DNA from: an uncultured Eubacterium sp.
GTDB lineage: Bacteria; Bacillota; Clostridia; Lachnospirales; Lachnospiraceae
Length of the DNA: 64,000 nucleotides
Reading direction: 5' to 3'
Assembly (NCBI GenBank): GCA_949959185.1
Contig: CATLIX010000004.1
Coordinates: 1 to 64,000, forward strand
Part shown: positions 33,623 to 42,312 of the stretch, piece by piece
Position numbering within the stretch: position 1 is the stretch's first letter
How the letters are laid out: the number at the start of each line of letters is the position of its first letter
Notes under the pieces: generated by a model
What the model saw: the letters and a program-made list of their open reading frames with translations, nothing else
The model's database searches: none
Told to the model about the DNA's origin: nothing
Position numbers and translations under genes: made by a program

Positions 33623-36151
33623 TTATTCTATATAACCCAAAAACACGTTCCCGGCTTCTTCAAACATGGTGTTGCTGTCCTGTCTTCCCATTTTACGCAC
33701 CACATTCAAATCCGGATAATACAGAAGAGTGTTATGTTCGTCATAGCCCACAATCAGCACCGCTCCCTGTTCTACCATGGCGAATACGGGAGTATTCAGG
33801 TTTACATAATATAATACCTGTTCTACCCCGCAGCCGGTCAGATCAATCACCTTTCTGCCGTTTAATGCTTCCTCCAGTATCTGTCTGGGCGTCTCTCCCT
33901 GAGCAACCAGGTCATCCACGTCGATATTAATTTCTTCCGTTCTCAGCAGATACGTCAGGCAGCGGGAAGCCGGATTGTCGCTTACTCCTGCCAGATCCAC
34001 CGTACCCGGTCCGATGGCAGGCTGGACGCTTTTCCGGCCCCTCTGCCAGATATACTTCTGTTCCTGGCCGATTACCACGCCCATGGACTGGTCGGCAGAA
34101 ATAATGGCTTCCTTCAGGGAAGGCGTGGAGAGAAGGATTTTCCCGCCGCTGTATACGTAATAGGTTTCCTGCTCACTGCCTGAATCCAGCTTTACAACTC
34201 TTTTTTCTTTCAGCACCACTTCCTTCGGCACCACCACCTGAGGCTGTCTTGCCGTTTCCTCCGAAGACGCTCCAAGAACAATCCGTACCTGGCACTGCTT
34301 TTTCTCAGTCTGGGTGGTTTCCAGAATAATTTTCCTGGAAGACTCCAGCTGCTGATTCTTTATCGTATCCTGCTCCACACTCTCATAGCCTGTTTCCGTG
34401 CGGATTTCCCTGTCCAGGAAAATGGTTTCCTGTTCCACATATGCTTTTGACACATAATATCCGCTTTTCTGGTAATCTTTAATCACCTGAGATTTTTTAT
34501 CCACAATCACAATCCGGTACATGGGAATTCTGGTATTCCCGGCGGCATCTGTGACAATATCTTCTTTTCTGGCGGCTCCGTACACAAAATCGCTTTCCAC
34601 GAATCCCACAGGTTTCAGATATTCTCCTTCATCCCCCTCAATGGTACGGCTTTCCTCCCCTTCCAAATCCATAATTTTCAATGTATGGGCCTGGTTCTGT
34701 TCCCCTTTTTCCTGCCAGGCAATATAGCGTCCGTCCTCGGACACCGCATAACTTCCCGTTTTCAGCCCTTCCATCACCTGTCTGGCGTCTCTGGCCGCAA
34801 GGTCAATGCGGTACAGCACGTCATCGGCCAGCAGATAGAAAATATTGCCGTCGCTTACATAGAAAAGATTTCCCCATTCCGCTTTCAGCATCTCCGGAGA
34901 TTTGTAATAGGGAATAAACAGTTCTTCTTCGATGGTATTTCCCACGCTGTCATAGTGAAATACGCAGATTCCCGTCTGCCCCTCATGGAGCCCCCGGTTC
35001 ATATATCCGTACACTACAAAATCCATGCTTCCCGTCTCATCAATTTTCATAATCTGAATCTGATGTGCGGAATGGTTCTCCCGGTCGGAAATTCCTTCCG
35101 GGCTGCGGAAGCTGTACACCTGGGAAAGGCTGTTTCTGTCGCTGTTGTAACTCCACAGTTCTCCCTCCTGAACAAAGGCAATGATATTCCCTTTTTCATT
35201 TGTCATATGCTCCACATCGGAAGACCGAATCCCCAGAAGCATTTTATTCCGCTCCACCCTTCCGTTTTCTCCCCGGAAAATCTGATTCATGGTACGCTCA
35301 AAATTGAGCAGATACATGCGGCCTGCCTGCTGGTCATAGCGGACCCTGTAATATTCTTCCACGTTATAATATTCCACTTCCCCGTTCTCTCCTGCGGCTG
35401 TCAGCACATAGGGAAGGATAATGGTATTGTAGGAGCTGCCCATTTCTTTAACGGAAGGTACCGGCTGTTCCAGGCGCTCTCCCTCAAAATCCGCCCAACT
35501 TACCTGCCGCAGGCTGGAGTGGATGGTCACTTTCTGCAAAGTGGTATTGTCCCCCATACTGTCCGGCTCCAGGTAAGTGGCAAGGTTGTCCGCATACTCC
35601 TTATCAAAGGTCTGGTCATGGAAATCTTTTACAAACTCCAGGGATTCCCCGATATAACAGTCGCTTTCTCTGGCAATTCTGGTGTAGTAATACACCTGCT
35701 TTTCCTGGTATTTTACAGAGAGCACCAGCATATACTCCGTATCTTCTTCCAGAATATTCTGGAACTGCAGAGACAGATGTATTTCACCGTTTTTTTCCGA
35801 AAAATCAGCCAGATTTCCATTTTCAATCAGCCGCTCCATATTCATGGTACGCACTTCATAGGCCACTTCGTCAATCTGATTCTGGCATGTTTTTATCACC
35901 ACAGGCAGGGACAGTTCCTTACCCAGAGGAGTGATGGTATCGCGCATTCCTGTTCCGTCCCTTTCGGATGTGTATCCGTACAGCTCATTGATTCTGGTAT
36001 CTTCCCGCTGTAAATACACCACAGGCAGGGTGGCCGGGGCCATTTCCGATGTCATATCCATACTGTCCTGATGGCTGAACAGCCCTGTAATTCCGACGGT
36101 TACACAAAAAACCAATATTAATACAACTGTCTTTATCAAGCCTTTACGCAT
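33623..36151 (-). CDS. Membrane-anchored protein with beta-propeller-like part and possible C39-like tail
   Basis: The 842-residue protein has one N-terminal membrane helix (about residues 5-22), so the rest is outside the cell. Repeated beta-strand stretches (YRIDLAARDARQVMEGL, YAVSEDGRYIAWQEKG) suggest a WD40/propeller-like domain. The last 100 residues, with DLTGCGVEQVLYYVNLNTPVF and LIVGYDEHNTLLYYPD, resemble the C39-like cysteine peptidase fold, with Cys and His in the right order; this is inference. The ATG at 36151 has AAAGGGAG upstream; the ATG at 36172 has less support. It starts 8 bases inside the methyltransferase gene. Confidence 0.75.
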   Translation of the reverse strand: MRKGLIKTVVLILVFCVTVGITGLFSHQDSMDMTSEMAPATLPVVYLQREDTRINELYGYTSERDGTGMRDTITPLGKELSLPVVIKTCQNQIDEVAYEVRTMNMERLIENGNLADFSEKNGEIHLSLQFQNILEEDTEYMLVLSVKYQEKQVYYYTRIARESDCYIGESLEFVKDFHDQTFDKEYADNLATYLEPDSMGDNTTLQKVTIHSSLRQVSWADFEGERLEQPVPSVKEMGSSYNTIILPYVLTAAGENGEVEYYNVEEYYRVRYDQQAGRMYLLNFERTMNQIFRGENGRVERNKMLLGIRSSDVEHMTNEKGNIIAFVQEGELWSYNSDRNSLSQVYSFRSPEGISDRENHSAHQIQIMKIDETGSMDFVVYGYMNRGLHEGQTGICVFHYDSVGNTIEEELFIPYYKSPEMLKAEWGNLFYVSDGNIFYLLADDVLYRIDLAARDARQVMEGLKTGSYAVSEDGRYIAWQEKGEQNQAHTLKIMDLEGEESRTIEGDEGEYLKPVGFVESDFVYGAARKEDIVTDAAGNTRIPMYRIVIVDKKSQVIKDYQKSGYYVSKAYVEQETIFLDREIRTETGYESVEQDTIKNQQLESSRKIILETTQTEKKQCQVRIVLGASSEETARQPQVVVPKEVVLKEKRVVKLDSGSEQETYYVYSGGKILLSTPSLKEAIISADQSMGVVIGQEQKYIWQRGRKSVQPAIGPGTVDLAGVSDNPASRCLTYLLRTEEINIDVDDLVAQGETPRQILEEALNGRKVIDLTGCGVEQVLYYVNLNTPVFAMVEQGAVLIVGYDEHNTLLYYPDLNVVRKMGRQDSNTMFEEAGNVFLGYIE

Positions 36152-37349
36152 TCTGTTTGTCTCCCTTTCCATCCTGCAGTACAGCCAGTGTGGGCTCTGC
36201 GTGCAGAAATTCCATTACTTCCCGGTATCCCCTGCTGTCTTTTGCCTTTCCTTTTTTCACCGCGCGAATCAGGATATTTTTGGGCGTATGCTCCATATCA
36301 ATAAATTCCAGAATCTGCACCTGATAGCCCCTGCTCTCCAGAATCTGCCCTCTGAGGGCGTCGGTAATCAATGCTGCCATCCGCTCTCTGATCAGGCCGT
36401 AGCCCAGCACCGGGGCCAGTAAATCATTCCGTATCTGGCGGTTCAGCTCGTGCTGGCAGCAGGGTACGGACAGAATTACCCTGGCGCCCCAGCGAATGGC
36501 CCGGTCCAGCGCATAATCGGTGGCTGTGTCGCAGGCATGGAGGGTAACTACCATGTCCACCTGGGTTACTCCTTCATAACCGGCAATATCCCCCACCTGA
36601 AATTCCAGTCCGTCGTATCCGTATTTTTCCGCCAGGCTGCTGCATGTCTCAATGACATCTCGTTTCAAATCCAGTCCGATAATATGCACCTGATATCCTT
36701 TTAATTCTTTCAGATAATGGTACATGGCAAAGGTCAGATAGGATTTGCCGCAGCCAAAATCCAGGATGGTCACTTCCCGGTCCTGGGGAAGCTGCGGCAG
36801 TATATCTTCAATAAACTCCAGAAAACGGTTAATCTGGCGAAATTTATCATATCTGGATTTAATAATCTTTCCTTCTTTTGTCTGCACGCCCAAATCCACC
36901 AGAAAATCCACTTTCCGCTCCGAATCCAGAATATAGTTCTTCTTCCTGTTATGGGCCAAATCCGTCTGTTTATGTCCCGGTATACAGTCCGGACAGCCGC
37001 CCTGCTGTTCTCCGGGCATTCTGCCGGCAGGACAGGCTTTTTCCTTTATGGTAATTTTTCCCTTTTTACTCACCAGCACAGTAGCCTGTCCCTGCTGAGA
37101 AGTCAGAGCAAACTGGCGGTATTCTGTGATTTGTTTCTCAATCTCTGCGGCTGCTTCCTCCATGGAATAATTCCTGTGGAAGACTTTCTGCTCCCGATAT
37201 TCGCTGGCCTGGAATACCAGGCTGTTTTTTATCAGAACCGGACGGAAAACGATTCTGGCGGCGCTTTCCCGGCGGCGGGGGCCGCTGATAACCGCGTGAA
37301 CAAGCTGTTCGTTAAAATATTTTTCCAGTAACTGGTGCAATTCAATCAT
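36144..37349 (-). CDS. SAM-dependent methyltransferase (RNA methylase-like)
   Basis: The 401-residue product has a class I methyltransferase core: motif I ILDFGCGKSYLTFAMYHYL near residue 195, acidic motif II IIGLDLKRD, and VVTLHACDTATDYAL plus ILSVPCCQHELNRQI, the latter typical of the Methyltransf_32 group. An N-terminal domain of about 130 residues includes a Cys-containing stretch. The target is not known; rRNA or protein modification has been suggested for the group. It overlaps the start of the propeller-like gene by 8 bases. Confidence 0.85.
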   Translation of the reverse strand: MIELHQLLEKYFNEQLVHAVISGPRRRESAARIVFRPVLIKNSLVFQASEYREQKVFHRNYSMEEAAAEIEKQITEYRQFALTSQQGQATVLVSKKGKITIKEKACPAGRMPGEQQGGCPDCIPGHKQTDLAHNRKKNYILDSERKVDFLVDLGVQTKEGKIIKSRYDKFRQINRFLEFIEDILPQLPQDREVTILDFGCGKSYLTFAMYHYLKELKGYQVHIIGLDLKRDVIETCSSLAEKYGYDGLEFQVGDIAGYEGVTQVDMVVTLHACDTATDYALDRAIRWGARVILSVPCCQHELNRQIRNDLLAPVLGYGLIRERMAALITDALRGQILESRGYQVQILEFIDMEHTPKNILIRAVKKGKAKDSRGYREVMEFLHAEPTLAVLQDGKGDKQNA

Positions 37350-37440
37350 AATGGGCCTTTCTCAATTTCAGTAACCATCTCTTCCGGCTCTGTATTTATC
37401 AAACATTATACACATTACTCCTGAAAGGTCAATCCTTTTT

Positions 37441-37484
37441 AAAAAGAACTCCCCGCAAAACTTACACAGTCCCGCAGGGAGTCT
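37441..37484 (-). terminator. Terminator after the proline-rich protein gene
   Basis: ACTCCCTGC pairs with GCGGGGAGT (one G-U) and is followed on the minus strand by TCTTTTTAAA. Confidence 0.7.
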
Positions 37485-37514
37485 CCTTTCAGATACATGC
37501 AGCTCTGTGCACGT

Positions 37515-38114
37515 CTACCACCAGCGGCGGCAGCGTTTATGGCGGCATCTTCTCTGATACATCTCGTTAAACAGCAATACCTCTATCAGATTCTGCAGAC
37601 CATTATTCCCCTGAGGCGGCCTGCCCGGAGGCGGTGGCGGCGGTCCCCAGCCCGGCCCCGGAGGCGGTGGCGGCGGTCCCCAGCCCGGTCCTGGCGGCGG
37701 CCCCGGAGGCCTTCTCTGTTCCACCATGCGGCCTTCTAACGGAAGTTCCTCGGCCTGCATATCGTCTGTTTCGTACTGTTCTGCCTCGTAAGGACCTGCC
37801 TCAAAGCTCTGGATATTCATCTGGCCGCCTGTGGCCCCGTCATAAATCCGGTTCACAATCTGCCGGAGCATGAGTTTATCCGGATATTCGTCGAACATCA
37901 GGCTGCCTTCATATTCCATCTTGTCGCATTCTTCTTCTACCAGCGCCTGGATGGATTTTACTTCTTTGGGATACATGTCTTTTAATTTCTGCATATCTTT
38001 TTCATATTCCAGTTCTTCCAGATATACATTCTGCATGGGATATGCCATGTAAAAAGGCATTTTGGGCATATTCCTGTCCGGCATCCGGTAAAACATTTCC
38101 TGTCTATAATCCAC
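37515..38114 (-). CDS. Proline-rich low-complexity protein
   Basis: The 199-residue protein begins with a Met/Tyr/Pro-rich segment (YRMPDRNMPKMPFYMAYPMQNVY), has a helical middle (about 35-95) and then two copies of GPGWGPPPPPP (near 142-163), ending in a basic Arg/Cys-rich tail RRCRHKRCRRWW. I know of no defined family; the Tyr-Pro/Met composition recalls spore coat proteins, which is only a suggestion. No signal peptide. The ATG at 38114 has GGGAG 11 bases upstream. It is a single gene with a terminator. Confidence 0.7.
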   Translation of the reverse strand: MDYRQEMFYRMPDRNMPKMPFYMAYPMQNVYLEELEYEKDMQKLKDMYPKEVKSIQALVEEECDKMEYEGSLMFDEYPDKLMLRQIVNRIYDGATGGQMNIQSFEAGPYEAEQYETDDMQAEELPLEGRMVEQRRPPGPPPGPGWGPPPPPPGPGWGPPPPPPGRPPQGNNGLQNLIEVLLFNEMYQRRCRHKRCRRWW

Positions 38115-38205
38115 TGCTTTACTCCCATTTTTTCTGTCTCTATACTATATGCCCCGCTTCCGGTTGTGCTACACCGGATTGTCTGTTTCTTCCACAATAA
38201 CACAT

Positions 38206-38234
38206 TTGACGATATTTTTCTACTTTGCTATACT
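38206..38234 (+). promoter_or_regulatory. Promoter of cbiK
   Basis: TTGACG (38206-38211) and TATACT (38229-38234) are 17 bases apart. Transcription would begin near 38241, leaving an untranslated leader of about 130 bases before the ATG at 38374. Confidence 0.75.
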
Positions 38235-38240
38235 TATGAT

Positions 38241-38373
38241 AACAGTTCGGCCCCGGCCTGTCCGGTGTAAACCGTGCCGGCATACATGAGTACACGACCC
38301 ATACCGTGGTTATGGGCAAGGCGGCTGCTATCAGGCTGTTAATTTAATGACAATTCACAGAACGGAGGAAATT
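38241..38373 (+). promoter_or_regulatory. Structured leader of cbiK, possible cis-regulator
   Basis: The leader is GC-rich and can form several hairpins: CCGGTGTAAACCGTGCCGG and CCCATACCGTGGTTATGGG are visible. I could not match it to the conserved boxes of cobalamin, NiCo or other riboswitch classes I know. The location before a cobalt chelatase gene makes a metal- or corrinoid-sensing element possible. Confidence 0.3.
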
Positions 38374-39180
38374 ATGAAAGACACCAGTGCTATTCTTCTG
38401 GTCAGTTTCGGCACCAGCTATGCGGACAGCAGAAGGAAAACAATTGATAAAATACTGGAAAGAACTGCAGAAACCTTTCCGGACTATAAGATTTATCAGG
38501 CATGGACCAGCAAAATGATTCTTAAAATCCTGAGAGAGCGGGATAATCTCATCATTCCCACCATTGAGGAAGCCATGGCCGGACTGCAGGAAGACAACAT
38601 TCGGACACTGATTGTACAGCCCACCCATTTCATCAACGGACTGGAAAATGAGCTTATGACGGAACTGGTCCGGCAGCATACTTCTTCCGAGCTGGACGTC
38701 CGGTTCGGCGCTCCTCTGCTCAGCAGCACCCAGGACCAGCAGCACGTCCTTCAGGCACTGTTCCGGGAATTTTCCTGGCTACCGGAGGAAGAAGCGCTGG
38801 TATTTATGGGACACGGCACCACCCATTACGCCAACTCCGTGTACGCCGCCCTGGATTACATGATGAAAGATATGGGGCACCGCAACTTTTTTATGGGAAC
38901 AGTGGAGTCTTATCCCGATCTTGATACTTTAATCCGGCAGGTAGCCCGCACCAATGCAAAAAAAGTCCATCTTGCGCCTTTTATGCTGGTGGCAGGAGAC
39001 CATGCCAACCGGGATATGGCCGGTTCAGAGCCGGATTCCTGGAAGTCCCTGTTTGAAGCCGCAGGATACGAGGTGGAATGCCATCTGCGGGGACTGGGAG
39101 AATATAAGGCTATTCAGGATATTTACCTGAAACACCTCCAGGCAGCAATTGAGGGACAGCAGCCTCATTTTTTCCAGTAG
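38374..39180 (+). CDS. cbiK: Sirohydrochlorin cobaltochelatase, CbiK type
   Basis: The 268-residue product has the class II chelatase pattern of anaerobic CbiK: SFGTSYADSR at the start, the metal-binding His in FMGHGTTHYAN and the second His in LVAGDHANRDMAG. It inserts cobalt into sirohydrochlorin (early insertion route to vitamin B12); a heme-related chelatase role is possible in organisms lacking the rest of the pathway. No signal peptide, so it is cytoplasmic. No other cobalamin genes are in the window. The ATG at 38374 has GGAGG 6 bases upstream. Its 3' end overlaps the convergent regulator gene by 16 bases. Confidence 0.93.
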   Translation: MKDTSAILLVSFGTSYADSRRKTIDKILERTAETFPDYKIYQAWTSKMILKILRERDNLIIPTIEEAMAGLQEDNIRTLIVQPTHFINGLENELMTELVRQHTSSELDVRFGAPLLSSTQDQQHVLQALFREFSWLPEEEALVFMGHGTTHYANSVYAALDYMMKDMGHRNFFMGTVESYPDLDTLIRQVARTNAKKVHLAPFMLVAGDHANRDMAGSEPDSWKSLFEAAGYEVECHLRGLGEYKAIQDIYLKHLQAAIEGQQPHFFQ

Positions 39181-39713
39181 GTATTTCCCTTCCGCGCCAT
39201 AATTCCCTCGGAAATCATATCTCTGCGGATGGTACAGAAATCCTCGTGGAACCGGGCAATCAGCTCATTGATTTCCTTTTCTTCATATATTCTGCCGGGC
39301 TCAAACTGCCCGGCAATTTCTTCCAGACAAATCCGTTCTTTTTTCCGCTGAGCAGGAATGGATTTCAGCCTGCCATATTCAAAAAATGCGGAAATTACTT
39401 TCCTGCGGTAAGCCTCCTCCCGTTGTTTCTGTTCCTGTATCTCGTCCGATTCTTCTTTGATGATATCCAGAATATTGGCCATGAACACTTCCTGACGGAT
39501 GGAATACATGGTATAATACTGCTCTTTGTAAGAAGTTACTGCTTTCACATCCTCCAGCTTTTTCAGATGAAAGGAAATCGTCGCAGGGGTAAGGCCGAGA
39601 CGCTCTGCCAGACGCTCCACGTACATGTCTTCCTGTATCAGGGATTTCAGAATCTGCAGCCGGGACTTGTCCGCCAGGCATTTAAACAGTTTTACCGCAT
39701 CGGTTTCCATCAT
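39165..39713 (-). CDS. ArsR-type helix-turn-helix regulator with DUF2087 domain
   Basis: The 182-residue protein has an N-terminal ArsR-like winged helix (KCLADKSRLQILKSLI, then LGLTPATISFHLKKLE as recognition helix) and a C-terminal DUF2087 domain (RIYEEKEINELIARFHEDFCTIRRDMISEGIMARKGNTYWKK), a combination known in Firmicutes. The ligand is unknown; no metal-binding Cys pairs are seen. The ATG at 39713 overlaps the stop of the upstream gene as ATGA. The gene ends inside cbiK on the other strand, so antisense effects between the two are possible. Confidence 0.88.
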   Translation of the reverse strand: MMETDAVKLFKCLADKSRLQILKSLIQEDMYVERLAERLGLTPATISFHLKKLEDVKAVTSYKEQYYTMYSIRQEVFMANILDIIKEESDEIQEQKQREEAYRRKVISAFFEYGRLKSIPAQRKKERICLEEIAGQFEPGRIYEEKEINELIARFHEDFCTIRRDMISEGIMARKGNTYWKK

Positions 39714-40060
39714 TGTCCCGCCCTCCATAATTTATTAAATTTTTCTTTAATTTCTTCTATAGTTTCCAGTTTAATCGTTTCTGTCACAATCTTCTCCACA
39801 TCCTCATGCTGTTTTGCTTTCTCTTTTGAAATCTTCCAGTTCGTCAGGGTCTCTTCCAGCTTTGCCAGATATTTTTCCCTTAACTGCTCTCCCGATTCCT
39901 GCCTGCTTATGACTTCAAAAACTGTTTTGCAGATACCATAGATATTAATTCTGATTTTCATCAGATTGGCCTCGTCCTTCCGGTGAGTAGCTGCCAGCTC
40001 CCCTTCTTCCCGACGGAGTTTTTCCACAGAATCATCCAGATATTTCAGATATTCGTTCAT
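39710..40060 (-). CDS. Small coiled-coil hypothetical protein
   Basis: The 116-residue protein is almost entirely helical and charged (VEKLRREEGELAATHRKDEANLMK, ISKEKAKQHEDVEKIVTETIK). I do not recognise it. It precedes the ArsR/DUF2087 regulator with ATGA overlap, so it is translationally coupled and could be its partner or modulator. The ATG at 40060 follows GGGAGGCAGG. Confidence 0.75.
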   Translation of the reverse strand: MNEYLKYLDDSVEKLRREEGELAATHRKDEANLMKIRINIYGICKTVFEVISRQESGEQLREKYLAKLEETLTNWKISKEKAKQHEDVEKIVTETIKLETIEEIKEKFNKLWRAGQ

Positions 40061-40273
40061 TGTTTTCCTGCCTCCCTGTTTTAATTTTATATTTATCTAA
40101 TCAGATATGGACACTATACCACCTACTCAGGAAGATGTCAATATCCATTTTGATATTTATCTAATTACTTGTCTTCCAAGAAAGAATCCTGCTTTGCAGG
40201 ATTCTCCGCGTGCGAGCGGATTGCGCAGCAATAGACTTCCTCTCCACGAGCTGCGCATCCCACCCGAAGGGCT

Positions 40274-40332
40274 TTATCTTACAGGAAGACACTTTCACGC
40301 TTTACCATGACAAAGTCTTTCCTGTAAGATAA
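40274..40332. repeat. Palindromic intergenic repeat (family 1, copy A)
   Basis: An outer stem TTATCTTACAGGAA / TTCCTGTAAGATAA encloses a second segment ACACTTTCACGCTTTA. The inner arm is degraded in this copy (CATGA instead of GCGTGA). Nearly the same sequence occurs at about 45485-45542 and 60366-60428. Upstream of the hairpin all three copies share a weaker GTGCGAG...CTGCGCAT module. Confidence 0.85.
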
Positions 40333-40336
40333 AACA

Positions 40337-40375
40337 AAAGCCCCCGGAAGGCCCAAACCCTCCGGGGACTTTTGC
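40337..40375 (-). terminator. Terminator after glgB
   Basis: AGTCCCCGGAGGGT pairs with CCTTCCGGGGGCT around a short loop, followed on the minus strand by TTTTGTTTT. Confidence 0.85.
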
Positions 40376-40394
40376 TTTATTATTAAATACAGAT

Positions 40395-42287
40395 TTAATA
40401 TACAAAAACTGCTACGCCGAATGCCGGCAGGGGATATGCAAAGGAGAACGGACGGTTATCGCATTCCTCCTTTTCCGCTTTGTACACCAGCGGACGCTTT
40501 TCGCCCTCTCCGCCGTATTTCTTATCATCGCTGTTAAAAATCAGCTTATACTGCTTTTTCAGCGGCACTCCTACACGGTAATCTTCCCGCGCTACCGGTG
40601 TAAAGTTGCATACAAACAGCAGGTTATTTTTACCGCTGCGGCTCTTTCTCACAAAACTGAAAATGCTTCTGAAATTATCGTCCGCATTAATCCACTCAAA
40701 GTTATCAAACCGGGTATCTGCTTCGTACATGGCCGGATATTTGGTGTAAATGTGGAGCAAATCTTTTACATAAGTCTGAAGCTGAAGATGTTCCGGTTCT
40801 TCCAGCAGGAACCAGTCAAGTTCCCGTTCCTCGCTCCATTCCCGGAGCTGGCCGAATTCCTGTCCCATAAACAGCAGTTTTTTGCCGGGATGGCCCATCA
40901 TAAATCCATATCCTGCTTTCAGATTGGCAAATTTCTCTTTTCCTTCCCCTGGCATTTTGTTAATCATGGAGCACTTCAAATGTACCACCTCGTCATGAGA
41001 CAGCACCAGAATATAATTTTCACTGTGGTTGTAGCTCATGGCAAAGGTCATCCGGTTATGATTGTCTTTCCGGAAATATGGGTCAAGTTTCATGTAATCC
41101 AGGAAATCATGCATCCAGCCCATATTCCATTTATAACTGAAATTCAGGCCGTCATCTTCCACTTTTCCGGTCACTCTGGGCCATGCGGTAGATTCCTCCG
41201 CAATCATAACGGTTCCTGGATTTCTTCCCAGAATCAGCGTATTGATATGTTTGAAAAATTCGATTGCTTCCAGATTGTGGTTGCCGCCGTATTTATTGGC
41301 TACCCACTGGCCGTCCTGTTTGCCATAATCCAGATACAGCATGGAAGCCACTGCATCCACCCGCAGGCCATCCACATGATAATGCTCAATCCACATCAGC
41401 GCACTGCCAATGAGGAAATTCTTCACTTCATTTTTACCGTAATCAAAAATCTTGGTACCCCAGTCGGGATGTTCTCCCTTTTTCGGGTCTGCATATTCAT
41501 AAAGGCAGGTGCCGTCAAATTCTGCCATACCGTGGGCATCTCTGGGGAAATGAGCCGGAACCCAGTCCAGAATCACGCCGATTCCATGTTTGTGCAGATA
41601 ATCTACCAGGTAAGCGAAATCCTCCGGCGTTCCATACCGGGAAGTGGGAGCGTAATAACCGGTTACCTGATAGCCCCAGGAACCGTCAAAGGGATATTCT
41701 GAAATTCCCATCAGCTCCACATGGGTATATCCCATTTCCTTTACATACTCTGTGAGCCTTACCGCCAGTTCCCGGTAAGTGTAAAATCCTTCATCTTCCC
41801 TGCCCGGATGACGCATCCAGGAGCCGGGATGTACTTCATAAATGGCCATGGGCTGTGTATGCACATCTTTGCACGCCGCGCGCTTTTCCATCCATTTGCT
41901 GTCTGTCCACTTAAAGGCATTGATATCTGCCACTGCGGAAGCATTTCCCGGCCGCAGTTCCGCATAATTTGCAAAAGGGTCTGCCTTGTAGAGCTTTCTG
42001 CCGTCCGGAGTTTCAATATAGAATTTATACAAAGCCCCCAGCTGCACCCCAGGAATAAACAACTCATAGATTCCCATAGGCTCCAGACGGGTCATTTCAT
42101 TTGCGTCCTCTTTCCACTCATTAAAATCTCCTATTACGGAAACTTTTGCCGCGTTGGGCGCCCACACTGCAAAATACACACCTTTTTTCCCTTTTTCCGT
42201 AACGGGATGTGCGCCCAGTTTCTTATAAATATCATAATGTGTTGCCTGTCCAAAATAGTACATATCCAAATCTGAAAAACGTTCCAT
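40395..42287 (-). CDS. glgB: 1,4-alpha-glucan branching enzyme
   Basis: The 630-residue product has an N-terminal carbohydrate-binding domain (YFAVWAPNAAKVSVIGDFNEW), a GH13 barrel with the four conserved regions (nucleophile Asp in GLRVDAVASM near 309, Glu in VMIAEEST near 362, Asp in VLSHDEVV near 431) and a C-terminal beta domain. It makes alpha-1,6 branches in glycogen. No other glg genes are adjacent. The ATG at 42287 was chosen for CAGGAG 8 bases upstream; the open frame reaches 42323 without a site. Confidence 0.97.
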   Translation of the reverse strand: MERFSDLDMYYFGQATHYDIYKKLGAHPVTEKGKKGVYFAVWAPNAAKVSVIGDFNEWKEDANEMTRLEPMGIYELFIPGVQLGALYKFYIETPDGRKLYKADPFANYAELRPGNASAVADINAFKWTDSKWMEKRAACKDVHTQPMAIYEVHPGSWMRHPGREDEGFYTYRELAVRLTEYVKEMGYTHVELMGISEYPFDGSWGYQVTGYYAPTSRYGTPEDFAYLVDYLHKHGIGVILDWVPAHFPRDAHGMAEFDGTCLYEYADPKKGEHPDWGTKIFDYGKNEVKNFLIGSALMWIEHYHVDGLRVDAVASMLYLDYGKQDGQWVANKYGGNHNLEAIEFFKHINTLILGRNPGTVMIAEESTAWPRVTGKVEDDGLNFSYKWNMGWMHDFLDYMKLDPYFRKDNHNRMTFAMSYNHSENYILVLSHDEVVHLKCSMINKMPGEGKEKFANLKAGYGFMMGHPGKKLLFMGQEFGQLREWSEERELDWFLLEEPEHLQLQTYVKDLLHIYTKYPAMYEADTRFDNFEWINADDNFRSIFSFVRKSRSGKNNLLFVCNFTPVAREDYRVGVPLKKQYKLIFNSDDKKYGGEGEKRPLVYKAEKEECDNRPFSFAYPLPAFGVAVFVY

Positions 42288-42312
42288 CACTATCACTCCT
42301 GTTTCCAATATT

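Noticed and set aside
38241-38373. Cobalamin or NiCo riboswitch before cbiK
   Set aside because: The conserved boxes I know for those classes are not present in the leader.
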